Positions 10,246-23,305 of a stretch of DNA of 64,000 bases are shown here, piece after piece. Position 1 is the first letter of the stretch, and each line of letters begins with the position of its first letter. The position numbers and the translations under genes are program-made. Origin of the DNA: Magicicada septendecula. Taxonomy: Eukaryota; Arthropoda; Insecta; Hemiptera; Cicadidae. The notes under the pieces were generated by a model, which searched no databases, was not told where the DNA came from, and saw only the letters and a program-made list of their open reading frames with translations. The stretch is from positions 434,001 through 498,000 of the forward strand of contig JAWRYS010001461.1 of assembly GCA_034769895.1 (NCBI GenBank). Reading direction: 5' to 3'.

Positions 10246-11815
10246 GTAAGTATATGCCTACAGTTCTTAGTAATATCAAAATATTCAGACTTTTTGATAA
10301 ACAATTTCATAATGATTGCTGTTATTTTGATTTCTGCCATTAAATCAACAGTGTCCCTGATTATTAAGAGACAAATATTTTCTGATTATAATTATTCGTT
10401 ATGGACATATTAAATATTCATGTATTTAATAACTGTATGTACCATAAGTTTTTAATATTTAAAATTGTCATATCTGAACTACACTTGCATTTATATAGTC
10501 TTATATTGTTTTCGTGAAACTTAACTTTGGAGTAAACACCAATTAATTGAAGCCCTAAAAGAGCATTCAGCTAAGAAAAGTAGGTTCACGTTACAGTATT
10601 TTTTCTGACTTGATCGTTTAAGTTTTAATAATCAATTCAAAATATGAAACTTGCTAATTGATATTAAGCACCTTGGGCATCCAGCAGCCTGACTTTGTTG
10701 TCCATTAGAATAAGCACAAGCATCTGTCACTACTAGAGGCAGGACGATGTAAATTGAACATTGGGGTCTCAATGCACAGTAGACAAGCACCTCGTTGCGA
10801 GGCTAACAAAATGTTCATTCACTTTGCACATGCGCAGAACAGTTTCGTCCAGTGTTTCATAGCGTAAACATTGGCTGCAACAAGACTGGCGATAACAACG
10901 GAAGCATGTGTGTGATAGAGAGAGAAATAATATGGGAGTGAGACAGTGAATGTTATAGCGTTGTCTCCCCTCTCTTCTCTCTAGGTAACTTAGCTAGACT
11001 TGAAAGTGGGGGTAATTCATGTATTGGGTCGGCGCAGATGACTGTTCAGGAAAGGCTGGCGGGCCTATACCTTTTTATTGTGGCAGTATTCAATTGTAGT
11101 CTTAAATTGCATTTGAAAAAATATAGAATGAAATTAAGCAATGATGTCATTAAATAATGCAAAGCATAAATCCTTTTCACAGGTTCTCAAATTATGCAGA
11201 TTAATTCTTCTCATGAACATCAACCGACATTGTGTTGAAATTGTCACTATTTGTACAGAAGAAAGTTAGCTAATTTATTCTTTGTTAATGGAGGGTACCC
11301 AGATGGACTTCGTACCATACAAAATAGAAATGAACGAGTCTGTTTATTTAGTGTTTATTCGTTATTGTAAAAAGATATTGAGATAATCCTGAACATACCA
11401 AAACTATATTTCAGTATTTTGAATTAGCCGGGTTTAGTGATATTGGGTAATAATTTTTATACTAATATATACTTTTTTATTAGAGTTATTTGCTGTACAA
11501 AATGGATACAAAAAAGTGAAATACATCATGAATGGCCAGTTATAGAAATTTTTTAGCCAAACCAGTCAAACTAAGCGAAAAACTAAGTAGCCAACTGGAG
11601 AAAAGCATACAATAACAAGAAACATTAGGTAAGGTTGGTTTGGCTAGTTATTTTTACTTTATTGGTGATTTACAGGAGAAATGTAGTTTATAAAAAAATT
11701 GTTTACTAAAAAGCAATAGGCTATGTGTAGAGTGTAATGCTCTCCCCCTCCCCCCAATAAGAAAGAAGTACCAAAACTTAAAATCAAATTTAATTTATAT
11801 TTGTTTTTGTTTCAG
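10246..11815 (+). other. Last intron of the cupin-like gene
   Basis: A GTAAGT donor and a TTTTTGTTTCAG acceptor define it. It contains a 300-bp dispersed repeat at 10760-11065 that is found again at 55050-55330. No coding potential was seen elsewhere in it. Confidence 0.75.
10760..11065 (+). repeat. Dispersed repeat, copy 1 (partner at 55050-55330)
   Basis: It shares, in the same orientation and order, blocks such as ACACCTCGTT/GCACCTCGTT, GGCTAACAAAAT, GTGTTTCATAG, GGAAGCATGTG, GACAGAGAGAGA/GATAGAGAGAGA and GTGGGGGCAATTCAT/GTGGGGGTAATTCAT with 55050-55330. Identity is moderate. It is not recognised; the non-coding end of a retroelement is a guess. Confidence 0.75.
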
Positions 11816-11901
11816 TTCTACTCGATACTCGACAGTGGTACCACGATACATACATCGACAAAGGCGAATTCAGCCTGACAGTAAGCTCAGAGTATGGCTG
11901 A
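11816..11901 (+). CDS. Cupin-like (JmjC/FIH-type) oxygenase, terminal exon
   Basis: The exon starts after TTTTTGTTTCAG, completes a split Phe codon and ends at a TGA stop (11899-11901). It encodes FLLDTRQWYHDTYIDKGEF and ends SLTVSSEYG. The His in RQWYH fits the distal iron ligand (HxD...H) of the cupin fold, and the D-TR-WYH pattern corresponds to the W/GWWH segment in FIH-like proteins. The three exons together give about 116 residues, which is only the C-terminal part of such a domain. Confidence 0.8.
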
Positions 11902-14900
11902 CACGAAAACATTTACTCGTATTAGCACTGTTAAAATTGTTATTAAAATTCCAGGTTTTCGAACCTGACACACACATTTGTTACGCTTAAAATAGCAGCT
12001 TATGTAAGGAGGCGATATGTTTGTAACTTAACATAGCTTGTTTTGTCTTCCTTATTGATGATTGTTCATTGCATGTTTGTCTTTCAAAGTTGCTGTATTT
12101 TTTCTCATTTTATTACAATATAAAATATTGTAGTATTCTTTTGTAAATTAAATACATGTTTATTCGTTTGAAAAAGATTAGCTATTCTTGTGATTTGTAA
12201 AGCTTTTTATATAGTTGTAAACTATATATACAAATACAAAGTGTATATTATAAAGAAATATATATATTTATTATTTATATATATGTATAGATTTGACAAT
12301 TCTTTGCACAAGCTTTTCCTGCCAAGTTTACCAGGCTGCCTGGCAGAAATTATATAAAAAGTAAATACAATATTTTCATATACCAATCAACATAATCAAT
12401 AAATGTATTGTGTTATAGTAGCAGTTATTATTTTATTACAAATAACTATTAAGTATTTCTGGTTGTATTAATTAAATTGTACAAAAGATTATTCAAACAT
12501 ATATATTTTTAAATAGTTTATTTATATTGCTGTTAATGAGTAAGATTTTGCTTTTATTATAGTTTGCACAAGCACTTTCCTGCATTATAAAGCATACTAT
12601 AAAAGTCTGAATAGTTTTTTAAGCCTAACTGACTGAAAGAAGAACCTATAAACAGTTTACTCTTCACTTCCATAAACTAAAATCTAGTCTTCCATAAATT
12701 ATCTTCACCTTATGAAACTGTGGAAAATCAGATAATAACTAACATTCCATTAAAGTTTATATAAAAGTTGTGAAATCTAATTATTTCAAATATATTTTGA
12801 AACAATTATTCTTAAGAAATCAATCAAATAAAACGTAAGCATTTGAGTGGTCTTATGTCTAATATAATGTACAAAACGCCTCTTGAAAACTTCCATTTAT
12901 ATATTCTTAGGCCATTAAAAATTATTTTGTATAAATAATAAAATGTAGCATTCTCTGATTTGGAGCCAGTTTTGGCAGTAACATAACGTATGGTACATCT
13001 TCCATTGATTGTCTATATCTGTGTACTCCTGTTTGAAATTACCACTCATTGACTCAAGTTCTTTTAACCTGTTTTCCCCCATTTTCGTCTTTCTCCACTT
13101 CACCTGTACAGGCTTTCGTTCACATGTTTTGCTTTCTCTATCATTTCCTTCCATCTTCCCCAGTCTTGTATTATTTGTTGTTTCCACATTATTGTTCCCA
13201 TAACTTTTATATCTTTAATTAACTGACCTTTCATCATATCTTCAGTCTACATCTTTCTTTATCTCTATATGAGTTTTACTCCATAGAGTGACATCCTTTG
13301 TGTGAGATGTTATTTGTGTCCTAAAGAAAATGATGAAGACTTTGTTTGTAATACTTTACCATTTCCTTTGTTTATCTTCTGCAGAGCAGTAATTCTCCTA
13401 CAGAAGATTTTCCCGTGGTTGCTACAGAAAAACCTTTCTCTCAAATATTTTCATTTTTTCCTCAACTGTGTAAGATAATTTATTTCTGTCACATATGTTC
13501 TTGCTTCTTTGTGCAAATATGTAAACAAACAGTAGTTACCACAAGTATCATGTTACAAATATCACATGCTAAAGAGAGGCATGCATTACAAAATATTAAA
13601 ATAAATCCATTAACACTTAACCATTCTTGTTTTCATAAAGATAAACTTTATTATTGTTTGTTCCAATCTTCACAGCGATAAATTATTATATGTACATTTA
13701 CAGTTTAGATGTAGATACACTCAAATTCTTATATTTACACAACTGAATTTGCTGCTTTAAATAAACAAAAACATATCAAAAGTAAAACGATTATAGCACC
13801 ATAATCTGCAAAACAGTAATCATGGTTTGTGTAGTGTATATAGATTAATTTATTATAACAGTATGTATTAGTATTGTTTAAAATTTATAATCAATCCTGT
13901 TTGGCATAGCGAAAATTGTATACTAAAAGCATATCCAGTTTAATTTTTTATTATCTGTTTTAGTATGGTTGTTGTTTCAAGCTTATATTATTATGCTAAA
14001 CAGCTGTAGGTTATGTTAATTCCAAGTATAATTTTTTATTATTATAGTGAGACATTATAATAATGAAGCATATTAATCTAAAACATGCACTTCATTATTA
14101 CAAAATGTGTAATCTATAAAACTATATGTATTAAATATATAAGAAGTGGTGTTCATGTTAGTGGCACAATTAAAAGTATATTTTTGTAAACTTTTTAATG
14201 CATCATCAAAAAAAAAGTGTTTCAATCTGTACTATTTTTAAATCAAATGTTAACGTATTAATAAGTGTCAGAAATTAATAAGACTGTTATAAATGTTTCC
14301 TTTTTTCCATTTTTCAACTTTATGTATTAATTTTGTTTGTGTGTTATTTTTGAGACTGTGTGTAGTGTTGAAAATATTCATCATATATTTAAAAGCAAAA
14401 ATTGTACAAATTTAATTTGCGCAAAAACGGCATCTAAACTTTTTAATAATTTTATGTTGAAAATTTTTATATTGATTGTGAAACCCACTTTGTAATTTAT
14501 TTGTAAAATTTGACTAATTCATATGAATTTGTGGTCTGTTATTATACATTTTACTGTCTGAGTTATGGTGGTGATGATAATTTGGCAAATGTTTAAAATG
14601 TCTTTTGAATACAAATAACAATCCAGAGATGATTCCCCCTCCGTGCAAAAGTTAATTGCAGGAATATATTATATTTTATTCCTGTTCTGTTACACAAAGT
14701 AGTACAAACTAAGAGTACAGTCATTCTAACAAAATTTTGAAGCAATTTTTTTTAGTTATATTTTATTTTAGGAGAATCTGTATAATTATACAAATTTATA
14801 TAAACCAAAGACAGGTAACCCTAAATTGTCTTCTTGCCTTCAACTTGGAAACAGTTTTGTCCTTGCCTTAGTAAAAGATTCTTGCTATAAAAATGTTTGT

Positions 14901-16129
14901 TGTTTGTAAACGCACATTTTCTATTTAAAGAAAATATATTTTATTGACATATGGCTAATTTATTTATTAAATACAACTTTCAGATGTTGGTATCATATAA
15001 TTTATATGAATGAATACATAATTTATAATTACACAACTTTAATTTTTATGATGTGTATTGTTCTCTCTTTTTAATTAAATTATTGTACATGTATTTTCTT
15101 CCACTAATTATAAACCGTATTTCAATTATTAAAATGAATATCAGTCATTAAAACAAGTTCAGTCCTCAAAAAGAATAATTGCTATTACATTATAAGAACA
15201 TAGTATATTGTTTTATTAGAGTAACTTGTGTAACAGAGAAATTGGTGTTAGTTTTTTTTCTGAAGCTAAGTGTTGCAGTATTTTGTATTAACATCATTCA
15301 GATACAGTATAAAGAAAAATCGTGTTTCTTGTTATAAAGAAAAATATTTGTTAATGTAAATAAGAGTTTTAAAAAAAAATAAAGAATCACGTGAGATATG
15401 CTTCCAGTGTTGTTTATAAATATTTTGATATTATTATAAAGATTATTTTTGTTATTTTCAAATTAATAATTAAACTCAAGTTTTCATCGTATATACTTAT
15501 TAAATAAAAATGTGTGAACACTGTCTCAACAAACATACATGTTTTGATACTATAAATAATCCAAATTTATAATATAAAATTTTAAAATACAATTTACATA
15601 ATGCAAATATAAGACATTTATTATTTACAGTATAAGAAGATATTACCTAGTGAAAGTTGAATATTTGTTTATTTAATATTTTCTAATTGGATTCCAATTA
15701 TTCCTGAAGAAATTTGTGATTGTATCCTTTGTTACATTAACAAATTATATGAAAACACCAGTATCATTGTATAATGTGACAAACGCATTGGATTTCAATT
15801 TCATCATATTACCAGAGCATTTGTGGTGATTGATCAGACTGCAAACTACATCAGCTTGCCAGAGAAGGATACAAAAAATTTGTATACTGTGCCCATTGGC
15901 AGTCTTTGCGACCAAGACTGAATTTTTTTACTACTACAGGAGAGTAACGCATGTAATTTTTGTCCCAGACAAATACATGTACATATAAATACCAGTCACA
16001 CCATTCATTGCATAGCAAGTACTTTGTTGTGGTTGTATCAGTGAGACACAGCCCCATGCGGCAGTAGCCTACTGATTGCAGTTGGTCCTCCAGCATTCTC
16101 CCACTGGACATCCAGAGCCTGCAACTGAT
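11902..16129 (+). other. 3' UTR and AT-rich flank, no gene recognised
   Basis: The sequence is very AT-rich. The transcript end of the cupin-like gene should lie here: AATAAA occurs at 12398-12403 and again in an AAAAATAAAGAATC context near 15376, but no site is proved. Short open frames at 12915-13187 on both strands have no recognisable domain. Confidence 0.5.
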
Positions 16130-16137
16130 ACTGGACG

Positions 16138-16549
16138 CAGGGGCGGATTTACCATTTCGCTGCCTGCAGACATCTGTTGAGGGGGGTGTATGGGGTTTAA
16201 TTCAATCCTTCGTATTTTCAGTTACCCTAAAATTTGTTCTTTATATAATATTTTTCCCCAATTTTTACGTAATACATTTCTATAGATCAATTTACATAAC
16301 GTAAAATGGTGTACCTACTTCATATACATAACAGAAGTAAATTACATAAACTATTTTCTTTATGTAATAAGCCTAGTTACTAAACAATATATATTGTTAA
16401 AAGTTTCTTATCGTATTGGGATGAAATGGATCGGCATTTGAAACATCTCTTAGGTATAAAAACAACATAACGACTGGCAGATTTCACCTTTACAAATTTT
16501 GCCGCCTGTGCGCAATTGCCTACTTTGCCTATGCATAAATCTGCCACTG
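16138..16549. mobile_element. hAT-type MITE
   Basis: Ends CAGGGGCGGATTTACC and GCATAAATCTGCCACTG are imperfect terminal inverted repeats of hAT type. Flanks ACTGGACG and ACTGGATA match in six of eight bases, fitting an old 8-bp target duplication. At 412 bp it has no transposase and depends on another element. Confidence 0.75.
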
Positions 16550-16557
16550 ACTGGATA

Positions 16558-18722
16558 CCCCACTTTCCCTGACACATCACTCCAGTTAAGCCAAAATGTT
16601 GATTCATTCATATACCCCGATGAGGCAGTGTGTGTGCCAGGTGGGAGTGTAAAAGGGTGGAAGACTGTAGCAGTCATTACAGCTTTGTTAAATCACATTC
16701 TGTTAATAGTATTATAAGAGTCTGTTGATTTACTTACATCTATACACAACTGAGGGTCTAAAATAAAACTGAGGAACAGTCTGTGTAATGCACAATTAGT
16801 TGACTGAATTAATTGTACAGTTTTAATACGACTTTAATTTTGTATATCACAATGCTAAGCAATTGGTAAAAATTGTACTGTGGTTTTAGAAAAGTTATTG
16901 TATCTTGGTCTTCCTAAAGAATTCCTCTCAGATGTAAGTAATCTTCTTTTCAGTAAGTGCTTCCATAGAGTGCCATTTAGGCCGGCCTGTTTTATATGTA
17001 TCTTTTTAAAGGTATATTGCTAAATCTTTTATGAGATTTGATTTTTGATAGTCTTCCCAGTAGCCTGAGAGACTCTTCTTTTCACATCCATAAACGACTC
17101 GACTCCAGTTTTTTCTCCGTCAATGCGTCTTTTGTTTTCATCATCCTACAGTCTTATTCTCTTGTGTACTTTCTTCTAAATATTTCAGACAATGGTTTAT
17201 TATTAGGTGACAATTGGGGTTTCTCATGTTTGTCAGTTGACAGAAGTAATCTTTACTTTTAAAATGCAAGTTGATCAGTTTAGAAGTGTGCCGTCTTTTT
17301 ATATAACATTACAAACAAAGCCCCCCCCCCCATAATTTGGTTGAAATTGCATTGAATTTCCATAGTTTAATCTACTCTTTTCACTACTGCTAAATAGTTC
17401 CAGGATACACACAGAAATTCAGCTCGAAACTCTGTTTTCATAAGTGATACAAGTCAATGTGCCAGTTTGTTGTGCTTCCAGATCGCTTCTTACTTGTGAT
17501 GCAGCAAGTAGCGGAATGTATGAAAAGAGCAAGATTTGCAAAATGAAATTGTTTAATAAATACATAATGGTAATGCAGTATAAACTTTTGTCTAAATAAA
17601 ATAATCAGTAGTTCATTCTTCTAACCACTTTTCACTGACTATTTAATTTTATGATTTGCTATAAGCTGCTTGTGCACTAATGACACAGCACATTCACATG
17701 AGTAGGGATGAGTTTTGTTTTGAGAAGTGTTGTTTAGTTTCATCATCAGTTATACTACAGTTGATTCAGTTATTTTAGAGCAACTTTGATGCTTCACACT
17801 CTGCTGTATACACTGTATTCGTGTATGATTCAAGATGTGTCAGCTAGCATTGATAGCATTATACACCCATTGGGTAGTACAAAATTCTCAATCTGCAAAT
17901 GACTACTATTATCCTAGTTCAAGAAAACAAATTAGTACAAATTATAAATAGTATCCATAAATACTGTATAAATATTGCCCAAAGACAGGATTCAGGAACA
18001 CATAAGATAGTAATTATATCGAGCGAGCCTATTAAAATAATTTTATGGCACATTCGTTTCAACAGAAAAAACTATAATTTATGTGGATGCTAATACATTT
18101 TAAAATAGCATCCAATACATTTCTCACATGTGGCACATAAAACAGTGTAGTCTAGCATGATTATTCAAATACTATACACTATACTATGAATTTTCAATTC
18201 ATGAATGTAAATGGTAAATCAAGAATACGTCTCATAAGAATTATTAATGCAAGTAGGCTGTTGACACTTTTCATATAAGATTTTATATAAAAATATTGTT
18301 TTAAATTCCAGACACAAAACTGTGTTGAAACATTCAGGCTTCTTCAGCCTAGTAGCAAAAGGATACTGTCTTTAGACCATCAGATGTATTGTGTTAAATA
18401 CTAATATAAATATCTTACTTAATACACAAGGAACATAACAGAAATGATACTAATAATCAGAATCTAACATTTTGTAACAATATGTTCGTAAGCTGATCAT
18501 AAAAATGAAACCAAGGTGTTGTTCATACTATATGCTATCTGTCACATCCTGGACAGGAGAAAACCTTTCATTTGCAAGTACCGATAATTGCAAATCTGAT
18601 TGTGTAAATCTGATATTAGATAAACACGTGAAGGAGATGTCACTCAGTGTATAGCTTCTATATATCTTTGTTACTGAAATGTTCAGTTGTTAGCTAGAGC
18701 AATGGGCAATATTGTGTCCATG
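16558..18722. other. No gene recognised
   Basis: AT-rich sequence with a C run near 17320 and scattered short open frames, none with a recognisable domain, extends to the hAT element. Confidence 0.5.
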
Positions 18723-18730
18723 TTCTAGAT

Positions 18731-20458
18731 CAGTGGTGCACAACCTCACTTTATGCGGCCCGGAGGAAAAAATATTAGAAGTCCACATGTTTAAAATTGT
18801 GTATGGAAATTTACCCAGATTTGTTGGTTTGAAATTTCAGATATTTATTATGAGGTGAAAAACATTTTGGAAAAGTACAATTTAAACCTAAAACTATTAT
18901 ATGGCATTTCAACAGATGGTGCGCCAGCCATGGTGGGAAAGAAGCAAGGAGTAGTGAACTATTTAGCAACAGACTGTAAAAACATGGGCAATGATATAGT
19001 CGCATTCCACTGCATTTTACACCAAGGGAACCTTTGTGCACAAACTATTCATATGGAGCATGTGATGAAAGCGGTGATCAAAGTAATAAATTTTCTTCGT
19101 TCCAGAGGACTCACTCATAGTCAATTCCGAGAATTCCTATTACAATTAGACAACCAGTATGACGATGTTCTTTATTGTACACAAGTTCGTTGGCTTAGTG
19201 CAGGAACAATGCTGAAACGAGTGTATGACCTGCGTAAAGAGATAATTATCTTTTTGAAAAGCCGTGATGAGAATCTGATAGCAGACTTTGAGAACAATGA
19301 ATGGGTGTGCGATTTATCTTTCTTAGTTGACATAACCCAACTTCTTAATGAGCTAAATACCAAACTTCAAGGAAAAAATAATATGATACACAATCTGTTT
19401 TACTTAATAAAATCGTTTGAGGTTAAACTGATTTTATGGCAGTCACAGCTGACGTCTGGGCTACTGACACATTTTTCTACAATGAACAGTCTTGCAGCAA
19501 GTTCTGAACAACCCATTAACTTCACTAAATATGCCTCACTTATAGAGAATCTTCAAAAGGAGTTTAAACGTCGATTTCAAGATATGAGAAAATTTGAGAA
19601 ATTGTTTGATATGTTTGCTCTACCATTCACTACTGATGTTGAGATAGTGCCCATTGATTTCCAGATGGAGCTAATTGATCTTCAATCGAACTATGAATTG
19701 AAGACAAAATTTTCTGAGGTTTCTCTACTGGATTTTTATAAAAATTACTTACCTGAGGAAATGAAAGCATTGAACAATCATGCTCTAAAAACGGCAACAT
19801 TATTTGGAAGTACCTACTTATGTGAGCAGTCTTTTTCTTTGATGAAACAGATCAAATCAAGAGGTCGTTCCCGTCTGACTGATGAACATTTGGAGGGAAA
19901 CTTGTGAATTGCTGTGTCCAACATTGAACCCGATTTAGATAGACTAGTGAAAAACAAACAGTGTCAAGTCTTTCATTAGGCTCTAAATTAGTTTCCTCTT
20001 TAACAAATAATAGTTATGTGCTTTCTTTCAAATTAATAATTTTATTGCAATTGTGTGTCTTTTAAAAGTAAACTAAAAAAAGTATAACTCGTTTTTAAAA
20101 TTACGTGTTTTTTAAAAGATTGTTTTAAAAGTGTTTCTTTACAAATTAAAATTTCGATTTATCGGATGGCTGTATTATTTTTGTGACCTCAAACGTTTTT
20201 TCAGGTGAGTTTTTAATTATTCAAAAGAGCTAGTTTAAATGTAGCTGTGTTAAGTTTACTTACTTACTTATGAGACATGTTAGAAAATGCTCTTCAATTA
20301 GAAGCATTATCTTTCACGGAAATGCTACTGGAAATATTAGGATAAGGGGAAAGGTTAGGTAGGTGGTTGGCGAAATGGAGGGAAGTCGCATTGTGGCCCG
20401 CCATGATCATTTAAAAGTTTTTAGTGGCCCTCAGATGTTGAAAGGTTGTGCACCACTG
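18731..20458 (+). mobile_element. hAT transposon (GTF2IRD2-like), internally deleted
   Basis: Terminal inverted repeats CAGTGGTGCACAACCT and AGGTTGTGCACCACTG are flanked by an exact 8-bp target duplication TTCTAGAT (18723-18730 and 20459-20466). The transposase remnant lies between them on the plus strand. The region before it is far too short for a normal N-terminus. The perfect duplication suggests a fairly recent insertion of an already shortened copy. Confidence 0.93.
18855..19907 (+). pseudogene. hAT transposase remnant, GTF2IRD2/ZBED type
   Basis: A 350-residue open frame matches the C-terminal two thirds of this transposase type. D21 in STDGAPAMVG fits the second catalytic Asp. C53 and H56 (HCILHQ) fit the CxxH pair that follows it. 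E324 in CEQSFSLMK fits the catalytic Glu of the dimerisation domain. The BED-finger region and the first catalytic Asp are absent, so it cannot work alone. The TGA at its end is early: the same frame continues IAVSNIEPDLDRL for about 20 more codons, as in relatives. This looks like a CGA-to-TGA change. Confidence 0.9.
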
Positions 20459-20719
20459 TTCTAGATCATATTCTCCTCAAAGTCTTCCAGAGGTGTAACA
20501 GCCATTTTCCAGTGAGAAGTATGTTAGTGTTATGTATTGTGGTATACAACGAAAACTCTGTCTTTGATAACCAAGATAGTGTTTGAAATTTTAGATACAA
20601 TTAAAAATTCTCACTTGTCTTCTGTGTGTGATGTTCTGAGGAACACAGAATGCAGTGGTGGAAAGGCCTTGAAATAATATTGTGTGACTGGTTTTTGATA
20701 AATCCATTTGCAAGCAGTT

Positions 20720-21260
20720 ATTTTATATGGTGTTCTGCCCTAAGGCAGGTCTTCAAATGGTAAAAGCTCTCTAAGCTGGCCTATCGTATGCCAGTCTTTT
20801 TGTTTCTTTGTAACACCCTCTGATTTTAATGCTATCTATTAACTTCATTCTTCTACGGCCTCTTCTTTTTTCTCCTTCTATGACACCCTCCGTGGCAGTT
20901 GTAAGCAAGCAGTCTGTTCTTAAATAATGACCTAACCAATTCCTTTTCCTATTTTCTATTTACCTTCAGGATTCTTCTCTCTTCCCCTATTCTTCTTAAA
21001 ACTTCATAATTCCTTACTTTATCAACCCACCTCACTTTTCCATTGCTCGCCAAACCCACATCTCAAATGTTTCTAATCTTTTCTTATCCTCTTTCCTCAG
21101 TGACCATGTCTCTGCACCATATAAAGCAACGCTCCTCACATAACATTTGGCCAACCTTTTTCTTAAATTCGTATTAATTTTGCCACACAGCAGTCGTGTC
21201 TTCCCATTAAATGCCTCTTTCACTATAGCAACTCTTAAGCAGTTATTACAGTCCACTTAT
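20720..21260 (-). mobile_element. LINE relic (3' end, RTE/Jockey type)
   Basis: The minus strand encodes the typical LINE C-terminal block: LAKCYVRSVALYGAETWSLR, then RLETFEMWVWRAMEK, continuing past a stop as VRWVDKVRNYEVLRRIGEER and then a basic RRGRRR region. The upstream RT is missing. It is an old 5'-truncated copy. Confidence 0.8.
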
Positions 21261-22041
21261 GTTATTCAAAACTTACTTATGGAATTCTCATTTAATGAAA
21301 TACTGGTTGCAGAATCAATTTAACTGCCTCGCTTCTTATTATTAGTGTTAGTTTTAATTCTTCTTATGTCGACTGTGACCATAAATAAAATAAAATAATT
21401 CACCCATACTGTAATCAGTAAACAAAATACTGATAACAGGATCAACTATAAATATATCCTTTTTTTTGTGTGTCTGAATTTTTACAATGCCTTCCTCTTT
21501 GTTCAGTTTAGCATTCAAATATAGACACTGCCTGAAACCTGACCTCACTTAAGCGTGGCAGAATTAATGTAAATGAATCATAAAATTTAGAATTTGTGTC
21601 AATGTATTGTGATGATGTGCATCACTTACATTTTTTTCAATAAAGAATATTGTATATGTGGTGAGTCACGAGTCAGTACTGCAACAAACATTTGGAAGCA
21701 TCAAGTGATTCAGTTCTGCCATTAAAAATGAAGATGTAAGTCAGAGAAGTACAAAGAAAAAATGTATCTGTTTATTGTTTTTAAAATCTTAGGTATAATC
21801 ATATACTTATTAATGTAGTACATAGAAATTGATATAATGTAAATTTATGTATGTTGAGTGTATGTAATATTTAGTTTTTATGTATGTATTGTTAGGAAGT
21901 AGTGTAAAGTATAGCAGCTAGTTTCTTATAAATGTATTAAATCTAATTGCAGCTAAATTTAAAATCTGAAAGTATGAAAATTTTTACATTTATTGTTTCT
22001 AATCAGTGTTGTATTTTGTCATAAACATTATATTTTTTTAT
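21261..22041. other. No gene recognised
   Basis: AT-rich sequence with no recognisable coding or structural feature. Confidence 0.5.
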
Positions 22042-22216
22042 ATGAGTACTTCAGTTTGCCAGGCTGTAAGACCGTGGTCCATAATTGTTTTGAGCAAACG
22101 TTTCAGCCATGCCTTCGATGGCAGCCATCTTCAGTGCTTGCAGTCAGTAAGGCCTTACCGCCCAGCAAGCCGAAGTACTCATATCATTGAAGCCAGCCGT
22201 GAAAGCCTCAGACATA
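22042..22216. mobile_element. PLE terminal fragment (foldback)
   Basis: A short foldback has arms of about 30 bp (GAGTACTTCAG... and ...CGAAGTACTC). It shares the CCAGGCTGTAAG block and the GAAGCC-G-CCGTGAAAGCCTC tail with the PLE relic at 7610-8290, so it belongs to the same family. Nothing coding is left. Confidence 0.75.
22096..22134 (-). ncRNA. Hammerhead-ribozyme-like motif, degenerate stem
   Basis: The minus strand reads CUGAAGA, U, a hairpin with CCAU / AUGG next to the loop CGAAGGC, then GAAACGUUU. The outer part of the stem is bulged, so it is probably inactive. Confidence 0.5.
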
Positions 22217-23176
22217 ATATTTTTTGTTTGAAAAGATGAAAACAATCCAGTAAGTTACTTGGTAGTTAAAAATTATATTATTAGATTAGTTAAGTTAAAA
22301 ATTTTGTACTAGTGCCATATAGATGTAAAAAATTTACTTTTTTGTATATGTATTAATATTTTTCAATAATGAACTATGTTACCATAATTTAGTATTTCAA
22401 GCAAATACATGTACTAGTAAAAGAAATATTTGTACAAAATTCATAGACATGCGTAGTAGACACCAAAATCTGTAGTAATTATTCTGTAATATAATTTTAA
22501 GTTAATTATAAATTAATCTTGCCTGTGTTGTTACTATTCCAGTCTTATGTTAATGTTGTTTTGTTTTATCGTTAAACCTTTTTATTTTTATTTTAGACAA
22601 TTTGTGTCAGTAGTAATGTTTCTATTTGTGAGTTGTTTGTTTTAATTCGGGCAAATTTATAAATTGTATATTATGTCCATAATATTTAATGTATACATGA
22701 AAATATTATTTTAAATAAAGAATGTTGTGTTTTATAGCACTGGAGTGTTTGCTCAGTTTACTGGTAATGTCTGAAGCTTTTTTCTGTTATTAGCATTCAC
22801 TAGAACCTTTCCAGTCTCCTCTACAACCGTACCACTCTTCTTCATTTTAGTAAAAATTCAGTACTCCAATAACACACTTTGGTACTGATTTATTAGCTAT
22901 GTGGATGTATCATTTCCAACTTTGGATTACACATACACATATTATATAGGGTGTTTCCAGAAGATGGTATAAAACCCTCTATATTGTAATGGTACAATCA
23001 GTATAAAGGAATATATTTGAAAAACTGCGCCAGCTAAAAAATCAATAGTGCAATAGGTGGGTAGTACTAAGCTGAAAATGTACGCATAAACAGCAGAAGT
23101 AGTAATAACCATTGTTATTATATATTATATTTTCATATTCATAAATGCTCAAATTTTTCTTGTTATATATTTTATA
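22217..23176. other. No gene recognised
   Basis: AT-rich. An AATAAAGAATGTTG near 22715 could be a poly(A) signal of a long transcript. TATAGGGTGTTTCC at about 22947 resembles a DNA-transposon end, but no partner end was found. Confidence 0.4.
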
Positions 23177-23229
23177 TTATTATTAATAATAAAACTTTTT
23201 ACAAGAATATATTTTATTTTGTAAATTAC

Positions 23230-23264
23230 ATATGTTTCGATAGTAATCCAACTATCATCGTCAG
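23230..23264 (-). ncRNA. Hammerhead-ribozyme-like motif with perfect stem II
   Basis: The minus strand reads CUGACGA, U, stem GAUAGU / ACUAUC (six pairs) with loop UGGAUU, then GAAACAUA. N7 is C here, which the hammerhead core permits. Confidence 0.65.
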
Positions 23265-23276
23265 AATAATTTATAT

Positions 23277-23305
23277 CTGATGATAGTTGGATTCCTCTCA
23301 AAACA
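23277..23305 (+). ncRNA. Degenerate hammerhead-like motif, opposed arm
   Basis: CUGAUGA is intact, but the stem and the GAAA box have decayed (CUCAAAAC). It is recognised only as the inverted partner of 23230-23264. Confidence 0.4.

Noticed and set aside
12915-13187. 90-codon minus-strand frame with Lys-rich content
   Set aside because: A LINE ORF1 piece was considered, but no motif supports it.
18320-18360. CTTCTTCAGCC next to GTTGAAACATTC as another hammerhead
   Set aside because: CUGAAGA is present on the minus strand but no stem II followed by GAAA can be formed in the right order.
22940-23000. Start of a DNA transposon (TATAGGGTGTTTCC)
   Set aside because: No matching inverted end was found within a reasonable distance.
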